21,847 bases of DNA from SZUA-229 sp041589175 (GTDB lineage: Bacteria > Pseudomonadota > Gammaproteobacteria > SZUA-229), in assembly GCA_041589175.1 (NCBI GenBank), contig JBFHWF010000036.1:1-21847 (forward strand), read 5' to 3'. Below are positions 14,500-21,847 of this stretch, in pieces (position 1 is the stretch's first letter; each line of letters starts with the position of its first letter). The position numbers were made by a program, and so were the translations under genes. The notes beneath the pieces were generated by a model. The model saw nothing but the letters and a program-made list of their open reading frames with translations, was not told the DNA's origin and ran no database searches.

Positions 14500-17070
14500 T
14501 TACAGAGAAGCGTAATGCTTATCTGTTTTACTATTGCTGGCCGAGGACTTTAACAGTGCCGAGAAGTTGTTCTCACTCAGTGGCTTTGACATATGATAGC
14601 CCTGAGCGGCATCACATCCCATGGTTTTGAGGATATCCCAGCATTGCTGGTTTTCTACGCCTTCTGCGACCACTGACAGTCCAAGATTGTGGCTAAGCTC
14701 GATCGTTGAGTGAACGATTAACCTGTCGCTTTCATCGTGTAACATATCCATAACGAAAGACTTATCAATTTTAAGCTCGCTAACGGGCAGTAGCTTCAGA
14801 TAGGTAAGCGATGAAAAACCGGTGCCGAAATCATCTACCGACAGTCGAATGCCTAGCTTGTGTAACTTATTCAATACCTGTATAGATTTTTCGGGGTTCG
14901 TCATCATAGCGCTTTCCGTGATTTCGAAGCACAGGCGTGAGCTGGGCAGGTTGTACTCAACCAGCCAGTGATTAATTTTTGAAAGCAGCTCAGGATCACG
15001 CAGATTATGTACGGAAAGGTTAATTGATATTGTACAGTCGGGGTGTTCTTGTGTGTGTGTGCTACAGAACTGGATGGCGTTTTCAATTACCCAGTGACTG
15101 AGTTCGTTGATCAGGCCCATTTCTTCGGCAAGGTCAACGATGGTTTCCGGTGAAATAGGACCAGACTCGGGATGTTGCCAGCGGAGCAGGGCTTCTGCAC
15201 CGATAATCTGCTGGTTAAGCATGTCGTATTTTGGCTGGAAATGTAACTTAAGCTGATTATTTTCGATAGCTGTTTTCAGGTCTGTACTCAATGACAGTCG
15301 GCCAACAGAATGGCTGTCTTCCACCGCGCTGTAATAGTGGAAACCAGATTTCTCGCGTTTGGAAATGTACATCGCCACATCGGCATGCTGCATGAGGGTA
15401 TGGCTATCCTTACCATCGGCAGGGAATTCCGCAATACCAATACTGGCACTGATCTGCAGTTCATAATCATTTACGCTGAAAGGTTTTTCCAGGCTGCGAC
15501 CAATACTGTTGGCAACTATACTGGCCTGTTTACGGTTAGTGTTGGGTAGCAGTACGGCAAATTCATCACCGCCAAGACGAGCAACCGTATCTACACTACG
15601 GAGTATATTGCTGATTCGTTCACCAACCTGCACCAGTAAATTATCGCCAATATGATGCCCCAGGGTATCGTTAATTTCCTTGAAGCGATTGAGGTCCAGC
15701 ATCATAAAAATCAGATTCTGTTTCTCTCTTGAGCTGATGAGTAGATGGTAGTCCAGCCGTTGATGTAACAGTGTGCGATTAGGTAAGCTGGTTAGTGCAT
15801 CGTGCATCGCCTGGTATTCCAGTTCATCCTGACGTTTAAAAACCTGATGACTCATTTCACTGAAGGCATCAATCAGATCCTGGGTTTCACGAGTGCGAGT
15901 TATATTTGGCATATGGAAGCCACTGTGGTGGTAGGCTTCATCTTTCATGGTACTGGCAATGCTGGCTATTGGCCTGATAATGAAATGCTGGAGCAGCTTG
16001 ATAGAGATGATGATATAGATCAGGAAGAGCAGAATAATACCGATAAGGATGTAGTTCTGTTTTGTGCTGGCAGTGGTTTTATTTTCCAGCACACTCTGGT
16101 ATTTGATCTTAACCCTGTGATCGATAACTTTCAGGTGGTTATTGATAGCATCGATAAGCGGAATAATGGTGCGAATTAACAGTTTGTTGTCCTGACGCCA
16201 TTCTTCTGATGTGTTAATCGAAGTGATTTTCTTGAGAGCTGTTTCCCATTGATTGACTAGCCGGGGTAGTTGCTGAATGAGCTCACTTCCCTGGAAGTCA
16301 AAGCTGCCCTGATTATTCAGTGTATTTAACTTGTTAATGATTTTTCTGAAGTGTTCGAGGTGTGCGTGAACACTATTGATCTGTGCATTTACGAATTCTG
16401 AATCCAGGCTCCCGATGCGATTCATTAGATAAAGTCGATATTCCGAAATGGTATGTAACCAGCTTGCCTGTGCTTCATTCAGTAATGCATATTCATGGTT
16501 ATTGAATAAGCGGCTAGGGTTTTCCATATACTCCATAAGTGTCAGGTTTATGGCTGTTAGTATCTCTTCACTCAGGGGGTTCATTTCGGAATCGGAAATG
16601 TTTAGTGCTGGATATTGCTGTCCAATACTCATTCGAATTTTAAATAATGTATGTGATTCCTTATCGAGACGTATCAGCATCTGTGATAATTCGCTCGTCA
16701 TTGATTCCAGCTGTAGCTGCCGATACAGGGGGTCGCGTTGAATAAGGTTGAGTTTTGTTTGTGCGTGTTGGAGATTTTTATCAAGTTCCTGCCGGTGTGC
16801 GGCGGGTGCTGGGTCGAGCATGAATGCCTGTATGGTATTATAGGCGCGATTGGTGCTGTCTCGAATCTCAGTGGTGAGGTCCAGTACCCTGGAAGTTGCA
16901 TCAGCTTCTGCCGTCAGCTCACTTGATGTGCTTATAATATTGATATAACCCAGAGTTGCAGTGACAAGTACCAGGCAACCAAGTAGCAGCGCCACAAATA
17001 TATATTGTGACTGCAGGCTCCTGATAGCGGGCTTCTTCCTGAATGTAGATGTGTGCTGCTCTGGGTTCAC
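14500..17070 (-). CDS. Membrane-bound GGDEF-EAL protein (cyclic di-GMP turnover)
   Basis: This 856-residue inner-membrane protein can make and break cyclic di-GMP. Membrane segments lie near 23-46 and 336-358 and enclose a helical periplasmic sensor of about 290 residues. A HAMP-like linker follows. The GGDEF domain (about 425-585) has an intact RLGGDEFAVLL active site at about 500-504, preceded by a proper RxxD inhibitory site (RSVD, five residues upstream). The EAL domain (about 595-840) keeps EAL (about 626-628), the N of SINLS, EITES, DDFGTGFSSL, the K of LKIDKSF, AEGVE and QGY, so phosphodiesterase activity is expected. The start is a GTG at 17070 with no clear Shine-Dalgarno; no other start is available before the in-frame stop. 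Which activity dominates cannot be read from sequence. Confidence 0.93.
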   Translation of the reverse strand: MNPEQHTSTFRKKPAIRSLQSQYIFVALLLGCLVLVTATLGYINIISTSSELTAEADATSRVLDLTTEIRDSTNRAYNTIQAFMLDPAPAAHRQELDKNLQHAQTKLNLIQRDPLYRQLQLESMTSELSQMLIRLDKESHTLFKIRMSIGQQYPALNISDSEMNPLSEEILTAINLTLMEYMENPSRLFNNHEYALLNEAQASWLHTISEYRLYLMNRIGSLDSEFVNAQINSVHAHLEHFRKIINKLNTLNNQGSFDFQGSELIQQLPRLVNQWETALKKITSINTSEEWRQDNKLLIRTIIPLIDAINNHLKVIDHRVKIKYQSVLENKTTASTKQNYILIGIILLFLIYIIISIKLLQHFIIRPIASIASTMKDEAYHHSGFHMPNITRTRETQDLIDAFSEMSHQVFKRQDELEYQAMHDALTSLPNRTLLHQRLDYHLLISSREKQNLIFMMLDLNRFKEINDTLGHHIGDNLLVQVGERISNILRSVDTVARLGGDEFAVLLPNTNRKQASIVANSIGRSLEKPFSVNDYELQISASIGIAEFPADGKDSHTLMQHADVAMYISKREKSGFHYYSAVEDSHSVGRLSLSTDLKTAIENNQLKLHFQPKYDMLNQQIIGAEALLRWQHPESGPISPETIVDLAEEMGLINELSHWVIENAIQFCSTHTQEHPDCTISINLSVHNLRDPELLSKINHWLVEYNLPSSRLCFEITESAMMTNPEKSIQVLNKLHKLGIRLSVDDFGTGFSSLTYLKLLPVSELKIDKSFVMDMLHDESDRLIVHSTIELSHNLGLSVVAEGVENQQCWDILKTMGCDAAQGYHMSKPLSENNFSALLKSSASNSKTDKHYASL

Positions 17071-17148
17071 GTGTGCAGATGCTGAGGCGTCGGTCTGGCA
17101 TGCCTGTCAGCAATTCTTAAGTATACTTGTTATTATTCTGTTTCCACT

Positions 17149-17183
17149 TGGCTGGCCGAGGTGGTTTCAACTCGGCTGAGCCA
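17149..17183. promoter_or_regulatory. Imperfect palindrome upstream of the GGDEF-EAL gene
   Basis: TGGCTGGCCGAG (17149-17160) pairs with CTCGGCTGAGCCA (17171-17183) around a 10-base spacer, giving 11 base pairs with a small internal asymmetry. It sits about 80-113 bases upstream of the GGDEF-EAL start and about 120 bases upstream of the SirB2-like gene. No T-run follows, so a protein-binding site or RNA hairpin is more likely than a terminator. The rest of 17071-17304 holds no gene I can support. Confidence 0.35.
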
Positions 17184-17293
17184 GCTATGCCACTTTAACA
17201 CTAGACTAACAGGCACCGCAATGCCAATAATAGGCCAGGATTAAAATCAAAATCGTCCGATTATCGGGCTTCGGAATCGGTCATGGTACTTCT

Positions 17294-17298
17294 GGAGG
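17294..17298 (+). promoter_or_regulatory. Shine-Dalgarno of the SirB2-like gene
   Basis: GGAGG lies six bases before a GTG codon at 17305. This decides for the GTG start, since there is no in-frame ATG until well inside the first membrane segment. Confidence 0.65.
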
Positions 17299-17304
17299 CT
17301 ATAG

Positions 17305-17694
17305 GTGTATGAATTATTAAAATACAGCCATGTATTTTTTGTGGGAATGTCGATATCGGGTTTTTTGCTAAGAGGTATCTGGATGATTAAGGGTTCATCG
17401 TGGATGCAGCATCGGCTTACACGGCTGTTGCCGCATTTGAATGATACCTTACTCCTGCTAAGCGCAGTACTGATGTTAATGATGGGTCCCTGGTCGTTAA
17501 TGCAGCATGGCTGGTTACAGGCCAAATTAATTGCATTACTGGTATATATAGCACTCGGCATGCTGGCATTTCGTTATTCTCATGTCATGGCGATACGGAT
17601 TTCTGCCTGGTTACTCGCGGTGCTGGTATTTGTTTTTATGGTGAGTGTTGCCATTAGCAAGTCTGCGCAGGGCTTTCTTATATATCCTGGTTAG
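17305..17694 (+). CDS. SirB2-family small integral membrane protein
   Basis: This 129-residue, almost wholly hydrophobic protein has about four membrane helices separated by short basic loops. It starts MYELLKYSHVFFVGMSISGFLLRG, and the later HLNDTLLLLSAVLM and AKLIALLVYIALG segments match the SirB family (named for a Salmonella invasion-gene regulator locus). The biochemical role of the family is unknown. The start is GTG with GGAGG six bases upstream. It is the only plus-strand gene in the signalling block, and its last 17 bases overlap the 3' end of the convergent histidine kinase gene. Confidence 0.85.
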   Translation: MYELLKYSHVFFVGMSISGFLLRGIWMIKGSSWMQHRLTRLLPHLNDTLLLLSAVLMLMMGPWSLMQHGWLQAKLIALLVYIALGMLAFRYSHVMAIRISAWLLAVLVFVFMVSVAISKSAQGFLIYPG

Positions 17695-19936
17695 CAAGCG
17701 TAGGGCTGGATGTGATCCAGCGGTCCAGTACCTGCTCCATATCACTGACCTTGAGGGGTTTGCAGAGGAAGTCATCGACCCCAACCTGAAGGCATTGCCG
17801 TCGATCGTCATCTCCGGTGTTTGCGGTGAGTGCAATAATTATCTGGTGTGAATTACTGGTTTCCTGCTCTCGTATCAGGCGTGTAGCTTCCAGCCCGTTT
17901 AGAACAGGCATCTGTAGATCCATAAAAATCAGGTCGAATTTGCCCTTTTTATACAGCTCAAAGGCTTCCTGGCCGTTATTGGCCTGCTCATATGTGAGTC
18001 CGAATCTGTCGCATACTTTTCGACTAACTACCTGGTTGACCGGGTTGTCATCCACAAGAAGTACATGACCATGATAGCGTTTCGTTGTACTGGTTGTGGT
18101 CTGGAGTGGCTGGTCATTCTCAATAATATGACTGGTCATAAACTGAATAGCGAAAGTAAATTCAGCGCCTTCGTCGAGTCGAGATTTTACATGCATCGAG
18201 CCGCCCATTTTTCTGACCAGGCTCTGGCATATAGACAGGCCAATGCCTATACCGCCAAACTCTCGAGTCATAGACGTATCGACTTGTGAGAATGCACCAA
18301 AAAGTTTGTTAATATTTTTTGCTGATATACCTATACCGGTGTCTTTTACACTGAACTGCAGGCTTAGAAAGTCTTCTGTAATTTCAAGTGGCTTAACGGA
18401 AATATTAATTTCGCCTTTATGGGTAAACTTGATGGCATTATCTATTAGATTATCAAGAATCTGAGTGAGTCGTTGTGGATCTCCCTTAAGCCAGCGCAGG
18501 CTGGTTTCGTAACGGTAATTGAGTTTTAATCCTTTCTTTTCAGCCTCGCTTCGATGGTTGTCGATACAATCCTCTACGCATTCATATAAATTAAAATCAA
18601 TTTGACTGATTTTGACTTTATCTGAGTCAATGCGTGAGTAATCGAGTATATTGTTGATCAGTTTTAGGAGTTTATTGGCTGACAACTGTGCCATGCTAAT
18701 ATATTCAATATAGCTTTCAGGTATTTTACTTTTATCGATAAGTTGTAAAAGCCCAATAACTCCATTCATGGGAGTGCGAAGTTCGTGGCTCATATTAGAC
18801 ATGAAGTCGGCTTTTGCCTGGGCGTGCTCCAGTGAGGTCTGGTGTGCCCGCAAAATGGCTGCATCGGCTTCTTTTCGTTTACCGATATCATTAAAGATGA
18901 TAACGGCACCATGAATCTGTTTGTCTTTGATGATAGGTGAGCAGGTGAATTCGACCTGAATATGAGAGTTGTCTCTGCCGGGGAACTCGGTGTCTTCGAC
19001 ATGTAGAACCTGAGCATTTTCGATGCATTTGCATATGTTCTTTATCAGTTCGGGTTTTTGCCTGAATATATCGTTGATTGCAATACCCGTCATTGATTCC
19101 GGTTTGTCGTAAGCGAGCATATAAGCAGCCGCTGGATTTGCAAAACTTATCTGGCAGTTTTCATCGATACCAAAAATACCTTCAATTGCAGACGTTAGCA
19201 AAAGCCGACTGTGCTCCTCGGCCAGTTCGAGTTTATGCATCGCCTGTTGATGATTTTTCTCTGCTACGGACAGTTTGTTAGACATTGTGTTGAATGCACT
19301 GATGGTGTGTGCAATTTCATCATTACCCTGTACGTTCAGGCGTACATCCAGTTTGCCTTCACCAATACTTTCCGCAGCGGCTTTCAGTTTTATTAATCGT
19401 CGAGTCAACCAGTTGCCAAGCAGGAATGAAAAAAGAATCATCAGCGCTATTTCAACTGCTGCAACCGTGAAGCCATAATTCTGTATAAGCTGTATATCAT
19501 GTTGCTGATTTTCGATTGATAAACCCAGTTGAATAATTCCCAGGGTAGAACCGGCAATGCTTATGGATGTCTGTATATCGTATATGCCGTCCGTAATAGC
19601 CTGCTTGAGCGAGCCGTCTGCCTTGAATGCCCTGGTCTGATCTTCTTCAGAGCCGACATAGGTCATTGTTTGCCTATTCGCATCGATAATATGCACATAG
19701 ACGATGCCTGGATTGAGTAGTAATTCTGCTGCAGCATCGTCCAGTGTTGCAAGATCACTTGCCAGGATGGCATCACGGGTTGTGGCCGCGAACATATTGA
19801 TGGTGGTATTTGCGCGTTCCTGTATTTCCCTGTCCTGTGCGTTTTCCACGAATCTCATCATCATTATGATGAGAAAAACAAAGAAGGCGGTTTGAATCAG
19901 GGCGATCCCAATGACTGTTTTTAATCGGAAAGACAT
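17678..19936 (-). CDS. Hybrid sensor histidine kinase with PAS and receiver domains
   Basis: This 752-residue inner-membrane kinase has, in order: a membrane helix at about 7-29; a periplasmic, Cache-like domain at about 30-155; a second membrane helix at about 156-176; HAMP at about 177-229; PAS at about 243-360; HisKA with the phospho-acceptor H384 in MSHELRTPMNG; an HATPase domain at about 485-605 with DNAIKFTHKG (N box), DTGIGI (G1) and GIGIGLSI (G2); and a receiver domain at about 622-740 with phospho-acceptor D673 in FMDLQMPVLNG. There is no Hpt domain or DNA-binding output, so phosphate must pass to proteins elsewhere. The ATG at 19936 is one base after the stop of the PhnD-like gene, with GGGGTG as a possible Shine-Dalgarno. 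Confidence 0.94.
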   Translation of the reverse strand: MSFRLKTVIGIALIQTAFFVFLIIMMMRFVENAQDREIQERANTTINMFAATTRDAILASDLATLDDAAAELLLNPGIVYVHIIDANRQTMTYVGSEEDQTRAFKADGSLKQAITDGIYDIQTSISIAGSTLGIIQLGLSIENQQHDIQLIQNYGFTVAAVEIALMILFSFLLGNWLTRRLIKLKAAAESIGEGKLDVRLNVQGNDEIAHTISAFNTMSNKLSVAEKNHQQAMHKLELAEEHSRLLLTSAIEGIFGIDENCQISFANPAAAYMLAYDKPESMTGIAINDIFRQKPELIKNICKCIENAQVLHVEDTEFPGRDNSHIQVEFTCSPIIKDKQIHGAVIIFNDIGKRKEADAAILRAHQTSLEHAQAKADFMSNMSHELRTPMNGVIGLLQLIDKSKIPESYIEYISMAQLSANKLLKLINNILDYSRIDSDKVKISQIDFNLYECVEDCIDNHRSEAEKKGLKLNYRYETSLRWLKGDPQRLTQILDNLIDNAIKFTHKGEINISVKPLEITEDFLSLQFSVKDTGIGISAKNINKLFGAFSQVDTSMTREFGGIGIGLSICQSLVRKMGGSMHVKSRLDEGAEFTFAIQFMTSHIIENDQPLQTTTSTTKRYHGHVLLVDDNPVNQVVSRKVCDRFGLTYEQANNGQEAFELYKKGKFDLIFMDLQMPVLNGLEATRLIREQETSNSHQIIIALTANTGDDDRRQCLQVGVDDFLCKPLKVSDMEQVLDRWITSSPTLANQDI

Positions 19937-19937
19937 G

Positions 19938-20747
19938 TCACTTCACCCCGGTTTTTAACTGGCGCACATCATTCCAGTCACTATCATTTGCGGCATCGAG
20001 GGATGTAAAGCCAATGCGTTTAAGCAGCTGTTGTCCTTCTGCGGATGCTTTCAGGTCGATAAAGGCCTGCTGAATGGCCTCACGATGTTGGGCAGGAATG
20101 CGCTGGTGTGCTGCGATAGCATGGGGTGTGTAGGGGCGCGATGTCCATAAAACTCGCAGCTCTTCACGAACTGGCTCAGGCATATTGTTTAATGTCCGTA
20201 TAACCCCACCACCTGCTACAAAACGTTGTTGATGTACATTGCGGTAGACGGAATCATGGGAAGCGACATAACTGGGCGTAAAGTCTATGCTGAGTGAGCG
20301 GAGCTCTGCCTGGGTAAGAATACTGGCTGCAAATGCATTAGGGGATGGAAATGCCAGGTTTGTACCCTGTAACTCATTAAGTGTTTTCAGCGGACTGTTG
20401 TGGTGGACTACGATAATGCCACGAATCTGTTTTCCCGGGTCTTTGAGTATTGCCTGGTATCCGGACTGTTTCTGGTAAATGACATAATGTAACGGATTCA
20501 TATAGGCAAAATCATATCGCTCATCGCTAAGGTTATGCTCAAAGGTAGGAATATTCTTTGCTGTTTTGAAAACCAGTTTGTGCCCAGATCGTTCGCTAAT
20601 AAATTTCAGTATTGGAACCCAGTGGCGTGCCGTTTTGCTGGCAGATTGCTGGGGCACGATGCCGAAATCATAGGTCTCCGCGCTGCAGGTAAAAGACAGC
20701 AGGAAGGCAATAAGCGCGAGTGATAGACGTTCAGGCGTTAGGATCAT
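19938..20747 (-). CDS. PhnD-like periplasmic substrate-binding protein
   Basis: This protein belongs to the PhnD/SsuA/transferrin-type binding-protein superfamily (phosphate, phosphite or phosphonate type). It has a signal peptide with core LSLALIAFLLSF and likely cleavage after CSA at about residue 23. The mature part starts YDFGIVPQQSASKTARHWVP. It includes FEHNLSDERYDFAYMNPLHY, the conserved tyrosine/asparagine segment of this family, then a LQGTNLAFPSPNAFAAS hinge strand. I chose the second ATG at 20747 because AAGGA (20753-20757) is five bases before it; the first ATG at 20753 sits on that site and would add two residues. It is one base from the hybrid kinase. No permease or ATPase gene is nearby, so a sensory partner role is inferred. 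The ligand is not known. Confidence 0.88.
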   Translation of the reverse strand: MILTPERLSLALIAFLLSFTCSAETYDFGIVPQQSASKTARHWVPILKFISERSGHKLVFKTAKNIPTFEHNLSDERYDFAYMNPLHYVIYQKQSGYQAILKDPGKQIRGIIVVHHNSPLKTLNELQGTNLAFPSPNAFAASILTQAELRSLSIDFTPSYVASHDSVYRNVHQQRFVAGGGVIRTLNNMPEPVREELRVLWTSRPYTPHAIAAHQRIPAQHREAIQQAFIDLKASAEGQQLLKRIGFTSLDAANDSDWNDVRQLKTGVK

Positions 20748-20752
20748 CTGCA

Positions 20753-20757
20753 TCCTT
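20753..20757 (-). promoter_or_regulatory. Shine-Dalgarno deciding the PhnD-like start
   Basis: AAGGA on the minus strand lies five bases before the ATG at 20747 and overlaps the alternative ATG at 20753. It therefore favours the downstream start. Confidence 0.5.
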
Positions 20758-20789
20758 TACTGCGTGTTGTATGAGCCCTGAGTAGTATC

Positions 20790-20795
20790 AGTATA
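20790..20795 (-). promoter_or_regulatory. Candidate -10 element for the PhnD-like/kinase unit
   Basis: TATACT on the minus strand lies about 42 bases upstream of the PhnD-like start, inside the spacer after the nuclease gene. No -35 match is seen at normal spacing, so this is tentative. Confidence 0.25.
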
Positions 20796-20842
20796 GTCTA
20801 TCGATGAGTGGGCTGGATGCCCGTTTTAAGGCCTGCTTAAGA

Positions 20843-21847
20843 TCAGTCTGTAGTCTGTGTATTCTGTCGCCACATCTGGCGTCGGCACAAACCGCTCATG
20901 TCACAGTAAAGGCAGGTGTTGCTATCACCCCAGGCAGGTAGTGGGCTCGACTGGTGTAGAGCATCTATCAGTTCACTCAGGCGTTGCATGGTCTGTTGTG
21001 TGCAGCTTTCGAGCTCTTCCTCTTCGAGACAGGTTGCCGTTCGCGTGGTGCCCTGGTCAAGTTTGAGGTAGATCACCTGGTTAACCTGTTGGTGAAGCGC
21101 GGCGTAGCTGGTGAGCTGAATGTCTTCCCCGCTCAGGGCGGTTTCTCTGCTGGCTGGCGAGCCAGTTTTATAGTCAACGATCGAATAGCCATCATTATTC
21201 TGGTCAACTCGGTCGAGTCGCCCGTTTATTCGGGCTCTGTCACTGATGCGGGCTTCAGTCTTCAGTTCGGTACGATGAATTGTCCAGTTTGCATTACGCT
21301 GAATCTGCCAGTCGATATAACTCTCGGTGGTCGAGAGCCAGCGCTGAAGCCAGGCGCGTTGCTGTATGCTGTCTTCGGTATGTTGCATAAACACTTTTTC
21401 GGAAAGCCTGTTCAGGTGCTGCAGAGCCTGTTCGCGGTTTGTATCAGTAAGGCGCTCAGTAAAGGGTTCTGGTAAACCTTCAACGGTTTGATGAAAAGCC
21501 TGCAAAATAAGGTGCACCTTTTCACCGTAATCACTTTTCATTAATTCGGTGGTAATCTGTTCGAGCGTTTTTAGCTGCAGGCCATCGGCCGCAAAAAACC
21601 GGTATGGGCAGTCGATCAGGCGCTGGTGTCGGCTAGCCGAGTAATCATGTGGAATAAGTGCGGCGAGCAATTGTGGGTCAGGGCGATGACTGGTTTCAAT
21701 CTTAGCCAGTAGTTCTGCTTGATGCCGGGTGACCGTGCTGTGTGGGATTAATGCCAGCAACTCCTGGTTATGCAGGCGTAGGTTAAATCCCTGTTCGGCG
21801 ATGTTCTGAATCGACTGCACCCAGGGCGATGCAGCAAGCCACTCACC
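20843..21847 (-). CDS. PD-(D/E)XK iron-sulfur nuclease, C-terminal part (gene continues past right edge)
   Basis: The frame is open to the window edge: nine codons precede the internal GTG at 21820, so the true start is outside. The visible 334 residues are the nuclease domain of an AddB-like repair protein family. CPYRFFAADGL gives the first cluster cysteine. GEKVHLILQAFH has the motif I histidine, GRLDRVD the metal-binding aspartate, and SIVDYKTG the core D-x-K. QLTSYAAL is the QxxxY motif. TCLYCDMSGLC, as C-x2-C-x5-C near the C-terminus, supplies the other three 4Fe-4S cysteines. All nuclease and cluster residues look intact. Such proteins usually pair with a UvrD/AddA-type helicase, which would lie outside the window. 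Downstream, 95 bases separate it from the PhnD-like gene. Confidence 0.88.
   Translation of the reverse strand, partial: GEWLAASPWVQSIQNIAEQGFNLRLHNQELLALIPHSTVTRHQAELLAKIETSHRPDPQLLAALIPHDYSASRHQRLIDCPYRFFAADGLQLKTLEQITTELMKSDYGEKVHLILQAFHQTVEGLPEPFTERLTDTNREQALQHLNRLSEKVFMQHTEDSIQQRAWLQRWLSTTESYIDWQIQRNANWTIHRTELKTEARISDRARINGRLDRVDQNNDGYSIVDYKTGSPASRETALSGEDIQLTSYAALHQQVNQVIYLKLDQGTTRTATCLEEEELESCTQQTMQRLSELIDALHQSSPLPAWGDSNTCLYCDMSGLCRRQMWRQNTQTTD

Noticed and set aside
15051..15062. Short GT-repeat tract in the GGDEF-EAL gene
   Set aside because: It has only about five repeat units, lies in a variable loop of the EAL domain and keeps frame; too short to argue for phase variation.
21048..21820. 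GTG at 21820 as the start of the nuclease gene
   Set aside because: The frame stays open to the window edge and the family is much longer, so this is an internal valine codon.

Overview
The window looks like part of a gammaproteobacterial chromosome. The evidence is the gene order smc-zipA-ligA, a chromosome-type SMC protein (not MukB) next to ZipA, SlyX, CysZ, RimO and a SirB2-like protein, all reading like non-enteric gammaproteobacterial forms. Base composition is roughly balanced. Genes are tightly packed, often with ATGA or GTGA overlaps. I see no rRNA, tRNA, CRISPR array, prophage or transposase gene.

Layout: (1) 1-371 holds the first 25 codons of a probable pdxH on the minus strand, then about 295 bases without a gene. 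That gap carries a MITE-like element of about 204 bp with 31-base imperfect terminal inverted repeats, ending 7 bases from the rimO stop. (2) rimO (minus) and a small TPR protein (plus) diverge from a 187-199 base spacer. (3) A seven-gene minus-strand run, 7674 down to 2428, reads queF, FGGY kinase, cysZ, slyX, modA, modB, modC. Every gap is 23 bases or less, and two junctions overlap by 4 bases. It joins tRNA queuosine synthesis, a sugar kinase and uptake of two oxyanions, sulfate and molybdate. (4) A 428-base divergent spacer separates queF from smc and contains two opposed -10-like elements and several hairpins. (5) smc, zipA and ligA on the plus strand cover chromosome organisation, division and DNA ligation. 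(6) The right third is a signalling block: a membrane GGDEF-EAL protein (minus), a SirB2-family membrane protein (plus), and a two-gene unit of a PhnD-like periplasmic binding protein followed one base later by a hybrid histidine kinase (minus). (7) The right edge cuts through an iron-sulfur PD-(D/E)XK nuclease related to AddB-type repair nucleases.

Most of the window is well-conserved housekeeping sequence. The parts most deserving a second look are the PhnD-like/hybrid kinase pair, which has no visible ABC permease or ATPase and so is likely sensory; the MITE-like repeat between pdxH and rimO; and the hairpin-rich leader of queF. I did not find a convincing wholly new multi-gene system.
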